Part shown: positions 47,604-56,259 of the stretch, one piece after another
Layout: each line of letters starts with the position of its first letter
Position numbering within the stretch: position 1 is the first letter of the stretch
From: Bradyrhizobium sp. CCBAU 53338
Lineage (GTDB): Bacteria > Pseudomonadota > Alphaproteobacteria > Rhizobiales > Xanthobacteraceae
Length of the DNA: 64,000 bases
Direction: 5' to 3'
Assembly (NCBI RefSeq): GCF_015291665.1
Contig: NZ_CP030048.1
Coordinates: forward strand, 5,952,001-6,016,000
Made by a program: the position numbers and the translations under genes
Notes under the pieces: model-generated
Told to the model about the DNA's origin: nothing
The model's database searches: none
What the model saw: only the letters and a program-made list of their open reading frames with translations

Positions 47604-48494
47604 ATGATGAAGATCGACAAGGCCCCGGTGCCCCTGATTATCCCGAATCCCGACGACCCACGGCTGACCCAGAGCGTGACCGGGACCGACCAGACCGGCG
47701 CCAAGGTCGAGATCAAGGTGCCGATGGAGCGGCCGCTGACGCTTTACCTGAATGCGCAGGAGATCGTCACCATGATGACGATCGGCGATTATCCGGAATA
47801 TCTGGCGCTCGGCTATCTGCTGAACCAGAACATGCTGAAATATAACGACGCGGTCACCGAGGTCGAATACGACGACGACCTCCAGGTCGTGGTGGTGCGC
47901 ACCGAGCACCACACCAATTTCGAAGCCAAGCTGAAGAAGCGGACGCAGACCTCGGGCTGCGCGCAGGGCACCGCCTTCGGCGACCTGCTGGAGGCGGTCG
48001 AGAGCGCGGCACTGCCAAAGGCCGAGCTCCGCACGTCCTGGCTCTACCAGATGACCCAGACCATCAACACCATGCCCTCGCTCTATCTCGAGGCCGGCGC
48101 GATCCATGGCTGCGTGCTGTGCAAGGAGGGCGAGCCGCTCTGCTATACCGAGGACGTTGGCCGCCACAACGCCGTCGACAAGATCGCGGGCTGGATGTAC
48201 CGCCACGGTGTCGATGCCTCCGACAAGATCCTCTACACCACCGGCCGCCTGACCTCGGAGATGGTGATCAAGACGGTGCGGATGGGCATTCCGATCCTGG
48301 TGTCGCGGTCCGGCTTCACCGCCTGGGGCGTCGATCTCGCGCGACAAGTGGGCCTGACCCTGGTCGGGCGCACGCGCGGAAAACGCTTCATCGCGCTCGC
48401 CGGCGAAGAGCGGATCGTCTACGACCAGAACCTCGCTTATGTTGAGGAGGAATCGGCCAAGCACAAGCGCAAGGGTGAAGGTGGTGACGACTGA
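47604..48494 (+). CDS. fdhD: formate dehydrogenase accessory sulfurtransferase FdhD
   Basis: A 296-residue protein that transfers sulfur to the Mo cofactor of formate dehydrogenase. Landmarks include [20 protein letters not shown] in place of the usual CxxC loop, and [12 protein letters not shown]. It sits away from fdsAB but is required for that enzyme in known systems. Its 3' end overlaps mobA. Confidence 0.94.
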   Translation: MMKIDKAPVPLIIPNPDDPRLTQSVTGTDQTGAKVEIKVPMERPLTLYLNAQEIVTMMTIGDYPEYLALGYLLNQNMLKYNDAVTEVEYDDDLQVVVVRTEHHTNFEAKLKKRTQTSGCAQGTAFGDLLEAVESAALPKAELRTSWLYQMTQTINTMPSLYLEAGAIHGCVLCKEGEPLCYTEDVGRHNAVDKIAGWMYRHGVDASDKILYTTGRLTSEMVIKTVRMGIPILVSRSGFTAWGVDLARQVGLTLVGRTRGKRFIALAGEERIVYDQNLAYVEEESAKHKRKGEGGDD

Positions 48495-49116
48495 CATTCC
48501 GGCCACGCAAGGTGTCCTGCTCGCGGGCGGCCTCGCCCGCCGGATGGGCGGCGGCGACAAGCCGATGCGAACGATCGGCGGCCGCACCATTCTGGAGCGC
48601 GTGATCGCGCGTCTGTCGCCGCAATGTAGTGGGCTGATCCTCAATGCCAACGGCGATCCGGCACGCTTCGCTGCGTTCGGCTTGCAGGTCATTGCCGATG
48701 ACGTGCCCGGCTTCCCCGGTCCGCTCGCCGGCATTTTGGCCGCGCTCGACTGGACCGCGACGAACCGGCCCGAGATCGAATGGGTGCTCAGCGCCGCCGG
48801 CGACTGTCCATTCCTGCCGCGAGATCTCGTGGCGCGCCTGCATAAGGCACGCATGCGAGAGAACGCCCAGCTCGCAGTCGCCGCATCCGGCGACCAGTCC
48901 CATCCGGTGATCGGCCTGTGGCACGTCGCCTTGCGCGACGAGCTGCGTCACGCGCTCGTCGACGAGGATCTCCGCAAGATCGACCGCTGGACCGCGCGCT
49001 ATCCGCTGGCGACGGTAACGTGGCCGGCCAAGCCGCTCGATCCGTTCTTCAATGCCAACACGGTCGAAGACATCGCCGAGGCCGAGCGGCTCGCGGCACT
49101 GGATGACGCGGCCTGA
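48484..49116 (+). CDS. mobA: molybdenum cofactor guanylyltransferase MobA
   Basis: A 210-residue nucleotidyltransferase that attaches GMP to the Mo cofactor. The signature is [19 protein letters not shown] near the N-terminus, followed by [18 protein letters not shown] and [11 protein letters not shown] chose the GTG at 48484; GTGs at 48475 and 48481 are alternatives. It overlaps fdhD by 11 bases, so the two are coupled. Confidence 0.94.
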   Translation: MTTDIPATQGVLLAGGLARRMGGGDKPMRTIGGRTILERVIARLSPQCSGLILNANGDPARFAAFGLQVIADDVPGFPGPLAGILAALDWTATNRPEIEWVLSAAGDCPFLPRDLVARLHKARMRENAQLAVAASGDQSHPVIGLWHVALRDELRHALVDEDLRKIDRWTARYPLATVTWPAKPLDPFFNANTVEDIAEAERLAALDDAA

Positions 49117-49122
49117 GCCGCT

Positions 49123-49422
49123 TTACGATTTGGGAAATTCGCTGAGGAGCTCGGCCCAGATGATCGCGAAGGCGATCAGACCGGCAAGGCCGACCAAGGT
49201 GGTGAACCGCGGTAGCCGGTTGATTGCGACCAGCAGCCAGGCCGGCAGGAAGAACAGCCCAAAGACCATGCCGAGCGGAAACACCGCGAGCCATTGAAAG
49301 CCGGTGCCGTCGCCCTGCGGGACATGGGCGATTGCATAGAACGTATAGAGCCAGAACAGCGTGCCGGCGGTCGCCACGAGGACGGCGATTTTGCGGTAAT
49401 TAAGGGACGTTAATGCAGTCAT
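49123..49422 (-). CDS. small membrane protein, unknown
   Basis: A 99-residue protein with three predicted helices (IAVLVATAGTLFWLYTFYAI, WLAVFPLGMVFGLFFLPAWL, LVGLAGLIAFAIIWAELL). No family is recognised. It converges with mobA, six bases apart, and is divergent from the next small gene. Confidence 0.65.
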   Translation of the reverse strand: MTALTSLNYRKIAVLVATAGTLFWLYTFYAIAHVPQGDGTGFQWLAVFPLGMVFGLFFLPAWLLVAINRLPRFTTLVGLAGLIAFAIIWAELLSEFPKS

Positions 49423-49520
49423 GTCCCTTGGTCGCGGCGGCGGCCGTCCAAGTTCATGGGCCAATCGAACCGAGCCAAGGTCGGCGGCGACTACCGATTG
49501 GGACACGCCGCGGATCAGCC

Positions 49521-49766
49521 ATGATCGCCCCTTTCCTGAATGCCATCTTCACAGTCGTCGATTTCGTGTTCGATCTCTCGATCACGATCGATCGGACGAA
49601 GCGGCTGAGCCAACAGGCGACGGGCAGCGACAAGATCGTTGAGGTCCCCCCGGACCCGAAGCCGCTACCGCCCGCTGCACAGCGTGCGCTCGCCGAGGCC
49701 GAGGAACGCGAGCGTGCGCGCGAGGCGGCCGCTCAAGCAGCCAAAGGCGCCGACCAGGCATCGTAG
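49521..49766 (+). CDS. small hypothetical protein
   Basis: An 81-residue protein with a hydrophobic N-terminus (MIAPFLNAIFTVVDFVFDL), a Pro-rich middle and a long Ala/Glu/Arg helix at the C-terminus. It may be membrane-anchored. The 3' end overlaps the convergent NicC-like gene by 34 bases. Confidence 0.5.
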   Translation: MIAPFLNAIFTVVDFVFDLSITIDRTKRLSQQATGSDKIVEVPPDPKPLPPAAQRALAEAEERERAREAAAQAAKGADQAS

Positions 49767-50860
49767 CCGTAAACCCAGCTTGTATCGGTGCGCTGTTTCA
49801 GCCAGATGTTGGCGCGCGAGGTTTCCTGCACCCGCGTGGTCCGTTCCTTGCGCGTCGCCTCGAAACGGCGAAAGGCATCCGCGGCGCCGTCGCGGTCGAC
49901 GCCGTCGAGGCAACGCGAGAGCACAGCGGCATCCTCGATCGCCATCGCCGCGCCCTGCGCCATATAGGGTGTCATTGGATGACAGGCGTCGCCGAGCAGC
50001 GTCACCTTGCCATCAGCCCAGCAATCCAGCGCGTCGCGATCCATGATCGCCCATTTGTGCACGTCGGGGCAAGCTGCAAGCACCTGACCGACCTGCGGGT
50101 GAAAGCCTTCGAACGAGGCGCGCAATTCGCGCACGTCACCCTTCGCGGACCAGGACTCTATGCGGAAGTTGGGCTCAGGCTGGCTGGTGACGAGATAGAC
50201 TTCGCTACGATCGGGCTTGACGTAATAGATGACGATGTGACGGTCCTCGCCCCACCACTTTGTGCAATCGTCGATCTTCTCGCCAAGCAGCGCGGCAGGA
50301 TACGTGGTGCGGTAGGCGATCCGGCCGGTGAATTTGACCGGCGCGGTGTTAAACAGGATGTCGCGCACGGCTGAATGAACACCATCCGCACCAACGACCG
50401 CGTCGGCAACGGCGCTGGTGCCGTCGGCAAAGGTGAGCCGGACGCCATCGCTGGCCTCGTCGAGGCCGACGAGCTTGTGATTGAGCCTCACGAACTCATC
50501 CGGCACCACACTTGCGAGCGCCGCATGGAGATCGCCGCGATGGGCGAGCAGATAGGGCGCACCGAACTTCTCCTCCGCGCTCTCGCCAAAGATCATGTCG
50601 AACTTGATGTCACCGCTCTTCCAGTCGCGGTTGTTCCAGGAGCGTGGATAGAACGACTGCTCACGCATTCGCTGCTCGAGTCCGAGCGCGCGCAACACCT
50701 TCATCGCGTTACAGCCGATCTGGATGCCCGCGCCGATGCGAGCGAACTGCGAGGCCTGTTCGTAGACCATCACATCGATGCCGACGCGCCTGAGCGCCGC
50801 GGCCGTTGCCAGCCCGCCCATGCCGGCACCAACGATCGCAACCGAAAGCGGCCTTGCCAT
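49733..50860 (-). CDS. FAD-dependent aromatic monooxygenase, 6-hydroxynicotinate 3-monooxygenase (NicC)-like
   Basis: A 375-residue flavoprotein. The FAD motif is VAIVGAGMGGLATAAALRR and the second motif is VTLLGDACHPMTPYMAQG. The segments CTKWWGEDRHIVIYY, SFEGFHPQVGQVL and WVYGYDAW are close to what I recall of NicC, which hydroxylates 6-hydroxynicotinate. A salicylate hydroxylase-like role is an alternative. It lies 47 bases after the moeA-PBP gene and may share its operon. Confidence 0.78.
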   Translation of the reverse strand: MARPLSVAIVGAGMGGLATAAALRRVGIDVMVYEQASQFARIGAGIQIGCNAMKVLRALGLEQRMREQSFYPRSWNNRDWKSGDIKFDMIFGESAEEKFGAPYLLAHRGDLHAALASVVPDEFVRLNHKLVGLDEASDGVRLTFADGTSAVADAVVGADGVHSAVRDILFNTAPVKFTGRIAYRTTYPAALLGEKIDDCTKWWGEDRHIVIYYVKPDRSEVYLVTSQPEPNFRIESWSAKGDVRELRASFEGFHPQVGQVLAACPDVHKWAIMDRDALDCWADGKVTLLGDACHPMTPYMAQGAAMAIEDAAVLSRCLDGVDRDGAADAFRRFEATRKERTTRVQETSRANIWLKQRTDTSWVYGYDAWSAPLAA

Positions 50861-50907
50861 CGCGCCCCCACCCTGTCCGTCGCACGGCTTGAATGCCGAG
50901 TCGTCGT

Positions 50908-52869
50908 CTACGCTGGCCGAAAACCCGCCCGCTCCAACGCCGCCCGCACTACGTTGGAGCCGAGTGCATCGAGAAAGGCCTGCACAGCCGGCCGCTGCTT
51001 ACGCGCCGTCACCAGCGCAAAATCATAATGCTCTTCCGCGAACGGAATGAAACCGAGGCCGATTGCATGGGCGACCGGCGCAATCGTCATGCCCCAATCG
51101 GCGCGGTGCTGCGCGACCGCCGCAGCAACGGCGTTGTGCGAACGCGGCTGGTTCCAGTATCCCTCCGGCCGCGCGCCGCCGAGCAGACGGTCGATCAGGA
51201 TGCGCGTGCCGGCGCCCTGGTTGCGGTTGACCATGATACAGGCGGGGTCGGCGAGCGCGGCCGCGACAGCTTCCTTCGCGCCGAGCCCATCGAAGCGCTT
51301 GTCGCCCTTGCGGAAGACGACGCCCTGCATGCGCCGCCAGCCCGGCAGGAGCTCGAGCCCATCGGCGAGATAAGGCGTGTTGTAGGTTTCGCTCTTGTCG
51401 TCGAACAGATGGATCGGCGCGAGATCGCATTCGCCGCGCTTCGCTGCCGCAAGTCCGCCGAGGCTACCGACCGCGATCGAGCGCACGGTGAGGCCGGCAT
51501 GCGAGAGCGGTGCGGTGACGAGATCGAGGCCGGTGCAATGGCTGCCGACGATCACGAGATCGGGCACCCGCACATGAGGCGTGAACAGCGTCACCTCGGC
51601 CTCGGTGCCCGCCGGCATCTGGTCGGCGAGCGCATCGATCCGCAAAAAGCCGTCGGCCTGCGCGAACGAGGTGATCGCGCCGGACCCCTTGCCGGTGGGA
51701 TAGGCAATCAGCCCGTCCTTACCCTCGACCAGCGAGACCATCACGAATTCGGTACGTCCGAGCTCGGACGCGATGCGCACCGGCACCGTCGCACTCACCT
51801 TGGCATCGGAGCGCGGCGGCAGCCCGGCCATTCTGCGCAGCACCGGCACGATCATGTCGTGGAAAGTGAACATCGCCGAGGTCGGAAAGCCCGGCAGAAT
51901 CACCACCGGCTTGCCGCCGCACACCGCAAGGCACAGCGGCTTGCCAGGCTTGAGCGCGACACCGTGGGCGATGATGCCGGGTTGGCCGAGCCGACCGATG
52001 ATCCGATGGGACAGGTCCCCCGCGCCCTTCGACGTGCCACCCGACAGCACCAGCATGTCCGCATCGGCCAGCGCCGAGCGCATGGCGGTTTCGAGCTTGG
52101 CTTCGTCGTCGGGAATCGCACCGAGGAAGATCGCCTCGCCGCCGTTCTCGTCGATCGCGGCGGCGACGATCGCGCCATTGGTGTCATAGATCGCGGCCGG
52201 CGGGAGCGCCTCGCCGGGCTGCACCAATTCGTCACCTGTCGAGATGACAGCGACACGCGGTCTCCTCGCAACTTTCACCTCTGCAATGCCGCAGGCCGCC
52301 AGCATGCCGATCTCACGCGAGCCGATGATCGTGCCAGCGCGCAGCAGCGCTTCGCCGCGCGCGATATCGGAGCCGGCGTAGGACACGAATTGTCCCGGCG
52401 AGACCGCGCGACGGACATCGATCGCATCTGCGCCGGCCGGCTGGGTGTGTTCGACCATGACCACGGCGTCGGCGCCACGCGGCAGCGGACCGCCGGTCGC
52501 TATCGGCGTTGCGGTTGCTGTCGCCACTTGCCGCTTGGGCGCGGTGCCGCAGTGAATGGTCTCGCCGTTCAGCGCCAGCCGCACGGGCGCGCCTTCGCCA
52601 GCGGTTGAGAGATCCGCCGATCGCACGGCAAAGCCGTCGACATTCGAGCGGTCGAACGGCGGTACATCGATCGGCGCGGAGATGTCTTCAGCCAACGCTG
52701 CGCCGAGCGCATCGCCAAGCTTGCGCGCCTCGTTCGGGATCGGACGCGGGAACAGAGCAGCTTCAAAGCGCGCCAGCGCCTCCTCGCGCGAGAGGATCTT
52801 GAGAAACTGCTCTTGCTCGAGCGCGCCGCGGTCTGGCGGCTTTGGGATCATCACCATGCCGGAATCCAT
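50908..52869 (-). CDS. MoeA fused to a periplasmic-binding-like domain
   Basis: A 653-residue fusion. Residues 1-about 425 are MoeA-like (PPFDRSNVDGFAV, VISTGDELVQPGEA, LSGGTSKGAGDL, KPGKPLCLAV). Residues about 435-650 resemble the type II periplasmic-binding domain seen in molybdate/tungstate and LysR-type sensors (DLVIVGSHCTGLDL, CIMVNRNQGAGTRILID). The fusion is known from archaea and some bacteria. The added domain could sense or select the metal oxyanion or cofactor. It starts one base from the short MoeA paralogue. Confidence 0.9.
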   Translation of the reverse strand: MDSGMVMIPKPPDRGALEQEQFLKILSREEALARFEAALFPRPIPNEARKLGDALGAALAEDISAPIDVPPFDRSNVDGFAVRSADLSTAGEGAPVRLALNGETIHCGTAPKRQVATATATPIATGGPLPRGADAVVMVEHTQPAGADAIDVRRAVSPGQFVSYAGSDIARGEALLRAGTIIGSREIGMLAACGIAEVKVARRPRVAVISTGDELVQPGEALPPAAIYDTNGAIVAAAIDENGGEAIFLGAIPDDEAKLETAMRSALADADMLVLSGGTSKGAGDLSHRIIGRLGQPGIIAHGVALKPGKPLCLAVCGGKPVVILPGFPTSAMFTFHDMIVPVLRRMAGLPPRSDAKVSATVPVRIASELGRTEFVMVSLVEGKDGLIAYPTGKGSGAITSFAQADGFLRIDALADQMPAGTEAEVTLFTPHVRVPDLVIVGSHCTGLDLVTAPLSHAGLTVRSIAVGSLGGLAAAKRGECDLAPIHLFDDKSETYNTPYLADGLELLPGWRRMQGVVFRKGDKRFDGLGAKEAVAAALADPACIMVNRNQGAGTRILIDRLLGGARPEGYWNQPRSHNAVAAAVAQHRADWGMTIAPVAHAIGLGFIPFAEEHYDFALVTARKQRPAVQAFLDALGSNVVRAALERAGFRPA

Positions 52870-52870
52870 A

Positions 52871-53977
52871 TCATTCCCGCATCAGATAAGCATCGACCGA
52901 CTCGCCCACCGCAAATCCCTCGTGATTGGCAGGAATGAGCAGCCATGCATCCGCGCGGGCGACGGCCTGGAGCGGCCATTCGCCCACGGCAAGCGGCATC
53001 CACGCCTGATGTTCCTCCGCGAGCAGCGCGACCTCGGCGATGCCGACGCTGGACGCGATTTTTCGCGCGAGCGGCAAGGGCGCTGTGCGACGCGGCTGCC
53101 GCCCCGACAACCGATCCATCAGCGGAAGCACCAGCGCAAGCCAGACCGCGTGAGCCGGACCAGGCGACCCAGGCAAAGCGAGGACGGGAGCTTTTCCGAG
53201 CCGCCCAGTGGCTGCGGTGCGTCCGGGCTGGAGCGCAAGACCGTGGACGAACCGTGCTCCGCGCTGAGCCAACGCGGTGACGGTAGCATCCGCCCGACCG
53301 ACGCCGCTGCCGCCGATCGTGAGCAGGAGATCGCAGGCCGAGACATCGAGCGCCTCGGCGATCGATGTCGCATCGCGCGAAGCGGCCTCATCCGCGGCCA
53401 CATCGAATCCCGCCGCGCGCGCGAGGCCTGCGATCATCTGCATCGTCGCGGTTGCGCCCGGCACGTTGACGATGCGCAGACGCGGTCGCCTGACACTCAT
53501 CTTGTCCGCGCCCGCGACACGCGCGAGCAGCAGAGCCACCGCATCGATGGGACATCCCGCGGCGGCCGCGGGTGTGTTTTGGGCAATATCGCTACCGGCG
53601 CGCGCGACGCCCTGCCCCGGAACGCCCTCCGCCAACGCCTGGGCGAGTGGGCCCGACAGCTCGACTGCGTCGATATCGAGCACGCAATCACACCCTGCCG
53701 GCAGCACGTCGCCGGCGTCGACCCACACGGGAAGCTCGGTCAGAGGCAGTGGCGAATAGGAGGACGCACCGACAAGATCGTTGGCGCCGAGCGCCCAGCC
53801 ATCCACGGCGGCGATGTCGCGCGGCGGCCGCGCCGGCAGCAACGGCGTCCCCGCAGCGATGCAGCCGGCGGCTTCCGCCAACGGCAATTCGATCGGCATG
53901 ACGGGATCAACGCCGCGCAACAGCGCAGCGAGCGCGGTATCGAGCGGCGTCAGCGAGGGCGGCAGGCGTTGGGTCAT
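52871..53977 (-). CDS. short divergent MoeA-like molybdopterin-binding protein
   Basis: A 368-residue MoeA paralogue, about 50 residues shorter than the canonical copy. The motif order is kept (DIAAVDGWAL, TIGGSGVGRADA, LQPGRTAATG, LALPGSPGPAHA), but the region equivalent to STGDE is VNVPGAT. Activity as a transferase is doubtful; a role as binding or regulatory subunit is possible. It lies between the TupA-like gene (54 bases) and the MoeA-PBP gene (one base). Confidence 0.83.
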   Translation of the reverse strand: MTQRLPPSLTPLDTALAALLRGVDPVMPIELPLAEAAGCIAAGTPLLPARPPRDIAAVDGWALGANDLVGASSYSPLPLTELPVWVDAGDVLPAGCDCVLDIDAVELSGPLAQALAEGVPGQGVARAGSDIAQNTPAAAAGCPIDAVALLLARVAGADKMSVRRPRLRIVNVPGATATMQMIAGLARAAGFDVAADEAASRDATSIAEALDVSACDLLLTIGGSGVGRADATVTALAQRGARFVHGLALQPGRTAATGRLGKAPVLALPGSPGPAHAVWLALVLPLMDRLSGRQPRRTAPLPLARKIASSVGIAEVALLAEEHQAWMPLAVGEWPLQAVARADAWLLIPANHEGFAVGESVDAYLMRE

Positions 53978-54031
53978 GCCTCATGATGGACCATGCATCG
54001 CGTGGTTTTGCAACCGCTCGCGCCCCGACCA

Positions 54032-54865
54032 TCAACGGGCCGACTTGTCTGCATTCGGAAAGAACACTTGTTGACCATCGACCTTGTAGCCGGCGATCGC
54101 CGCCTGTCCCTCCGGCGAGACCAGCCATTTAACGAAAGTCTGTCCCAGGTCCTTCTTGACGTCCGGAAACTTTTCCGGGTTCACGAGCATGACACCGTAC
54201 TGATTGAGCAGGCGCTTGTCGCCTTCGACGACAATGTCGAGATCGCCGCGATCCCTGAAGGCGATCCAGCCGGCGCGGTCGGACAGCACATAGGCTTTCG
54301 CCGCGCGTGCGGCGTCGAGGGCAGCCGTCATGCCCTGCCCGCTCTCTCGATACCAGGCGCCCTTGGCACTGGCGATGTCGATGCCGGCGACGATCCACAG
54401 CGCGAGCTCCGCCGCGTGGGTGCCGGAACGATCGCCGCGTGTCACGAAGGGCGCGCTCCTGGCCTCGATCGCCTTCAGCGCCGTCGCGATGTCCTTGCCT
54501 TTCACGCCGGCGGGATCGCTCTTCGGCCCGATCAGGACGAAATCGTTGTACATCACGTCGTAGCGCTTGGTGGCAAAACCGTCGGCAACGAATTTCTCCT
54601 CCTGCGGCCGGGCGTGCATCAACACGACATCGGCCTCGCCTCTGCGCGCGCCGTCGAGCACCTCGTCGCTGCGGCGTGCGATCACCGTTACCGCAATGCC
54701 TGTTTTGTCACGGACAATCGGCAGCAGATAGTCGAGCAGGCCGGAGTCCTCCGTCGACGTCGTCGACGCCAGGACAATCGCGCGCTCCTCGGCAGGTGAG
54801 GCCACGATGCCCAGGGCAAGGCCGCAGAGCAACGCAATTGCAACGGTCAGTCGGCGAACGGCCAT
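54032..54865 (-). CDS. TupA-like tungstate/molybdate-binding protein (orphan)
   Basis: A 277-residue exported protein with a signal peptide (LTVAIALLCGLALGIVASPA). The mature start ASTTSTEDSGLLDYLLP is characteristic of TupA, which binds tungstate. No tupB or tupC lies nearby, so the transporter core is elsewhere or absent. It heads the run tupA-moeA-moeA-PBP. Its divergent neighbour is an HTH-PBP regulator. Confidence 0.85.
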   Translation of the reverse strand: MAVRRLTVAIALLCGLALGIVASPAEERAIVLASTTSTEDSGLLDYLLPIVRDKTGIAVTVIARRSDEVLDGARRGEADVVLMHARPQEEKFVADGFATKRYDVMYNDFVLIGPKSDPAGVKGKDIATALKAIEARSAPFVTRGDRSGTHAAELALWIVAGIDIASAKGAWYRESGQGMTAALDAARAAKAYVLSDRAGWIAFRDRGDLDIVVEGDKRLLNQYGVMLVNPEKFPDVKKDLGQTFVKWLVSPEGQAAIAGYKVDGQQVFFPNADKSAR

Positions 54866-55148
54866 GACGGGTTCCCAGTGAAAACGACCCGATCATGATG
54901 ATCGATTGCGCCGCACTCGTGACGGATCCGGTCGTCGCGAGGCCAGCAAGAAATAGAGCTGGGTTTAGGCTTACCGAAGGGCAAGTTCGCGATGCGCCGG
55001 TCGTCGAGCCGAAGTGCGCCATTCGGGAAGTTTTGGCAATCAACCGGCACGTCGATTGCACTCACGCGTACGAGTGCAGGCTCCAAGGCCCGCAACCATC
55101 AACGCCTCGCAAGATCGTCAACCAAAATCAAAACACGCGTCAGGATAT

Positions 55149-55161
55149 GTTGCAAAGCAAC
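55149..55161. promoter_or_regulatory. dyad GTTGC-AAA-GCAAC upstream of the HTH-PBP gene
   Basis: A perfect inverted repeat with a three-base centre about 100 bases before the start. A candidate regulatory site. Confidence 0.35.
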
Positions 55162-55177
55162 GAGATCATCGGGCATG

Positions 55178-55189
55178 GTCCGCGCGGAC
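55178..55189. promoter_or_regulatory. palindrome GTCCGCGCGGAC
   Basis: A perfect 12-bp palindrome 73 bases before the HTH-PBP start. Confidence 0.35.
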
Positions 55190-55246
55190 AAAAATTCGAA
55201 GTGCAGAATTCCACCTGCGTTGAACGTCAAAAAGAAGCAAGAATTT

Positions 55247-55258
55247 GCATAGGAATGC
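55247..55258. promoter_or_regulatory. dyad GCAT-AGGA-ATGC on the ribosome site
   Basis: An inverted repeat whose centre is the AGGA ribosome site of the HTH-PBP gene. Pairing or a bound protein could hide it, which would suit autoregulation. Confidence 0.4.
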
Positions 55259-55261
55259 AGG

Positions 55262-56155
55262 ATGGAATTCCTGACGACCAGCGAAGCCGCTGACTATCTC
55301 CGTCTCGGCGAACGCAAGCTCTACGAACTCGTCACCAACGGCGCGATCCCCTGCACCAAGGTGACCGGAAAATGGCTCTTCCCGCGACACGAGCTCGATC
55401 TCTGGGTGCTGTCGGGCATGGCGCGCCCCGCCGGCATGCTGACGGCGGAGCCGCCGCCGGTGGTGGGCGGCAGCCAGGACGAACTGCTGGATTGGAGCCT
55501 GCGCGAATCCGGCTCGGGCCTCGGCTCTATGACCGAGGGCAGCGCGCGCGGGCTCGAACGGCTGCAGCGCGACGAGGTAATGGCAGTGGCCGTGCACTTC
55601 CACAGCCTCGATGCCGAGGGCAACCTCGCCGCTGATGCCAGCGTGACGGCGCTGCGGGACGCACCGGACCTGCACGATGCGCTGCTGGTCGCATTCGTGC
55701 GCCGCGAGCAGGGTCTCGTGCTGCCGCCGGGCAATCCGAAGCGGCTGCGCGGGCTCGCCGACGTGCTTGCGCTCGGCGCCCGAATGGCGATGCGACAGCA
55801 AGGCACCGGCGCGCAGATGCTGCTCGACGTGCTCTTGACGCGCGCGGGCGCCTCGACGCGGGATTTGCGGCGAGTGCAGACGCCCGCCCTCACCGTGCCC
55901 GATCTCGCCGAACTGGTCCGCGCCGGACAGGCCGATTGCGGCGTCGCGACGCGCGCCGCGGCGCGGTCCGCGGGCCTCGATTTCGTGCCGCTGGTCTGGG
56001 AGAATTTCGATCTTGCGATGCGGCAGCGCAGTTATTTCCGCCCCGCCATGCAGGCCCTGATCCGGTTCCTCGGCGAGCGGCGGCTGCGCCAGCGCGCCGA
56101 GGAGCTGACCGGCTACGATCCCTCGCCCGCCGGCCAGATCCGCTTCGCCGGCTGA
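55262..56155 (+). CDS. HTH regulator with a periplasmic-binding-like sensor domain
   Basis: A 297-residue protein. The N-terminal domain is an excisionase/MerR-like helix-turn-helix (TTSEAADYLRLGERKLYELV, then KWLFPRHELDLW). The rest (about residues 85-290) is of the same binding-like type as the MoeA fusion (VRREQGLVLPPGNPKRL, QQGTGAQMLLDVLL). A soluble one-component sensor of molybdate, tungstate or cofactor is likely. It is divergent from the TupA/MoeA run. Confidence 0.85.
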   Translation: MEFLTTSEAADYLRLGERKLYELVTNGAIPCTKVTGKWLFPRHELDLWVLSGMARPAGMLTAEPPPVVGGSQDELLDWSLRESGSGLGSMTEGSARGLERLQRDEVMAVAVHFHSLDAEGNLAADASVTALRDAPDLHDALLVAFVRREQGLVLPPGNPKRLRGLADVLALGARMAMRQQGTGAQMLLDVLLTRAGASTRDLRRVQTPALTVPDLAELVRAGQADCGVATRAAARSAGLDFVPLVWENFDLAMRQRSYFRPAMQALIRFLGERRLRQRAEELTGYDPSPAGQIRFAG

Positions 56156-56259
56156 GATTGACGCCCACCCCAAAATAGTTGCAAAAGAAACCAATTCAGC
56201 CGGGCCGTACCCGGCGCAGGCAACTTTCGGCCAACGTGCCGGATCAGGGGAGGACAAGC

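Larger units (their letters stand above)
54866..55261. other. 396-base divergent promoter region
   Basis: It separates the TupA-like gene from the HTH-PBP gene. Three dyads stand out (55149-55161, 55178-55189, 55247-55258). I see no further gene. Confidence 0.55.

Noticed and set aside
48918..48934. A sigma-54-like TGGCAC/TTGC pair
   Set aside because: The spacing is off by one and it lies inside the mobA coding region.
54032..56155. A complete tungstate ABC transporter (tupABC)
   Set aside because: Only a TupA-like protein is present; no permease or ATPase gene lies on either side.
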